NCBI GenBank assembly: GCA_002407865.1
Contig: DHPI01000066.1
Coordinates: 40,339-47,459 of the forward strand
Origin: Spirochaetia bacterium UBA5368
GTDB lineage: Bacteria; Spirochaetota; UBA4802; UBA5368
Direction of reading: 5' to 3'
DNA: 7,121 bases
A program made the translations under genes and the position numbers. The notes below the pieces were generated by a model. That model made no database searches and was not told the DNA's origin. It saw nothing but the letters and a program-made list of their open reading frames with translations. This document shows, piece by piece, positions 6,216-7,121 of this stretch. Within the stretch, counting starts at the first letter, position 1; every line of letters begins with the position of its first letter.

Positions 6216-6253
6216 TTTTCCCATATAACGCCGCGCATGCGCATAAAAATTAT
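6212..6253. repeat. AT-rich inverted repeat around a GCGCATGCGC palindrome
   Basis: ATAATTTT (6212-6219, including the epimerase stop codon) pairs with AAAATTAT (6246-6253). The intervening 26 bases contain the self-complementary GCGCATGCGC (6233-6242). There is no G/C-stem plus U-tract in the normal order, so it is a weak terminator candidate at best. Confidence 0.3.
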
Positions 6254-6340
6254 CTTGCCATTCTCGCGTGTCCGTGATGCTGTATACCGGTTTGTCGATT
6301 GAGGTATGCGCATCGCGTATGTACATGACGGGCACATGAA

Positions 6341-6361
6341 AACGCGGCCTCGGTCCGCGTT
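6341..6361 (+). promoter_or_regulatory. GC hairpin in the leader of the MFS gene
   Basis: AACGCGG (6341-6347) and CCGCGTT (6355-6361) form a perfect 7-bp stem with a 7-base loop, followed by ATTTG. It lies seven bases before the AGGAG ribosome site (6368-6372) of the transporter. It could be a weak terminator of upstream transcription or a leader structure affecting translation. Confidence 0.4.
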
Positions 6362-6378
6362 ATTTGCAGGAGCGTTCA

Positions 6379-7121
6379 ATGAGCGAAGAAAAACTGAATT
6401 ATGGTAAAACTTTTATCATCGGCCTGGGGTTTTTTACCACGGGCGTTTCGTGGGCGCTGTACAACTCGTACATGCCTATCTTTCTCAGGGACTACATCAG
6501 CAGTTCCTCTATAATCGGTTTCATAATGGCGCTCGACAATATTCTGGCGCTGTTTTTTTATCCGATCATCGGCGCGTTCAGCGACAGGGTGCGCACGAGG
6601 ATAGGGCGGCGTATGCCCTTCATTGTCATCGGCATCCCCGTATCTGCCTTCTTTTTCGCGCTGCTGCCATTTGACAAGACAATCGCCTCGCTCCTGGGCT
6701 ACAGCCTGCAGGGCGACCTTACCGCCGCGTTCGTTATCCGGATGCTGCTGGTGATGTTCTTTATTGCGGGCATGACCATCTATCGCTCGCCCGTTGTGGC
6801 GCTGATGCCCGATGTCACCCCGCACCGGCACCGGAGTACCGCCAACGGCGTTATCAACCTTATGGGCGGTGTCGGCGCGGTGTTCGCCTACGGCTTTGGT
6901 TCGATGATGTACGGTGTTGACCGGGCGCTTCCCTTCATCGTGACGTCGGTGATTATGATCGCGTCGCTGATTCTCATGTATGCGTTCATCAAGGAGCCGA
7001 AGGTGCCGCCGGTGTCGGAAGACAGGGTCGAGAAAGTGAAGATAGTGCCCGCCATGAAGGAGATTTTTACCGAAAAAGACAAAAGCGCGCTCTTTATACT
7101 GCTGGCCATTCTGCTGTGGTT
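6379..7121 (+). CDS. MFS transporter, sugar:cation symporter/SLC45-like type, 3'-truncated
   Basis: The first 247 codons of a major facilitator superfamily permease; no stop occurs before the right edge. ATG 6379 is preceded by AGGAG with a six-base spacer. Six hydrophobic segments are visible (about residues 11-35, 43-63, 79-97, 112-133, 157-177, 183-203) and a seventh begins near 236, consistent with the N-terminal half, the central cytoplasmic loop and the start of the C-terminal half. Diagnostic stretches are SWALYNSYMPIFLRDY in helix 1, GAFSDRVRTRIGRRMPF in loop 2-3 (motif A variant), and YRSPVVALMPDVTP followed by ANGVINLMGG. These patterns recall GPH/SLC45-like sugar transporters (sucrose, maltose and related glycosides), so proton- or sodium-coupled sugar uptake is the likely role, with substrate unknown. 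Confidence 0.88.
   Translation, partial: MSEEKLNYGKTFIIGLGFFTTGVSWALYNSYMPIFLRDYISSSSIIGFIMALDNILALFFYPIIGAFSDRVRTRIGRRMPFIVIGIPVSAFFFALLPFDKTIASLLGYSLQGDLTAAFVIRMLLVMFFIAGMTIYRSPVVALMPDVTPHRHRSTANGVINLMGGVGAVFAYGFGSMMYGVDRALPFIVTSVIMIASLILMYAFIKEPKVPPVSEDRVEKVKIVPAMKEIFTEKDKSALFILLAILLW

Noticed and set aside
1..7121. CRISPR arrays, tRNA or rRNA genes, insertion sequences
   Set aside because: No regularly spaced direct repeats, cloverleaf-like sequences, rRNA motifs, transposase coding or terminal inverted repeats were seen.

Overview
The window looks like chromosomal DNA from a Gram-negative-type bacterium with moderately high GC. It reads RseP-type protease, secreted Lys-rich protein (reverse strand), ispG, GH1 glycosidase, FGE-fold protein, TIGR01777 epimerase, sugar-type MFS transporter. 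An M50 site-2 protease with PDZ domains and the bacterial IspG of the MEP isoprenoid pathway point to Bacteria. The rseP/ispG proximity is common in several phyla. A free-living or environmental spirochaete-like lineage is my guess from the overall flavour (SLC45/GPH-like MFS, short GH1); that is a weak inference, because no rRNA or lineage-specific marker is present.

Left part (1-1650). The 3' end of an RseP-like intramembrane protease runs off the left edge and ends at 1088. It converges on a reverse-strand gene (1232-1645), with a perfect bidirectional hairpin terminator (1156-1201) between them. The reverse-strand gene encodes a small secreted protein: a signal peptide, a Lys/Glu-rich tract of about 75 residues, and a short C-terminal module resembling the PBCV basic adaptor domain.

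Middle (1646-4993). A divergent promoter region of about 150 bp precedes ispG. ispG overlaps a GH1 beta-glycosidase gene by 4 nt (ATGA), and the GH1 gene overlaps an FGE/SUMF1-fold gene by 17 nt. These three appear to be one translationally coupled operon that joins isoprenoid precursor synthesis to two carbohydrate-type genes with no obvious pathway link.

Right part (4994-7121). A gap of about 300 bp holds a 23-codon signal-peptide-like ORF stopped exactly where a lipobox cysteine would be expected. It is followed by a TIGR01777-family SDR epimerase with a strong ribosome binding site. After a 163-bp gap with a GC hairpin comes the 5' part of an MFS transporter of the sugar:cation/SLC45-like type, cut by the right edge. 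The GH1 enzyme and the transporter could both serve glycoside uptake and hydrolysis, but they are separated by other genes and gaps, so this is only suggestive.

The most unusual items are the Lys-rich PBCV-adaptor-like secreted protein, the FGE-fold protein lacking the formylglycine-generating cysteines and coupled to a GH1 enzyme, and the third PDZ-like segment in the RseP homologue.
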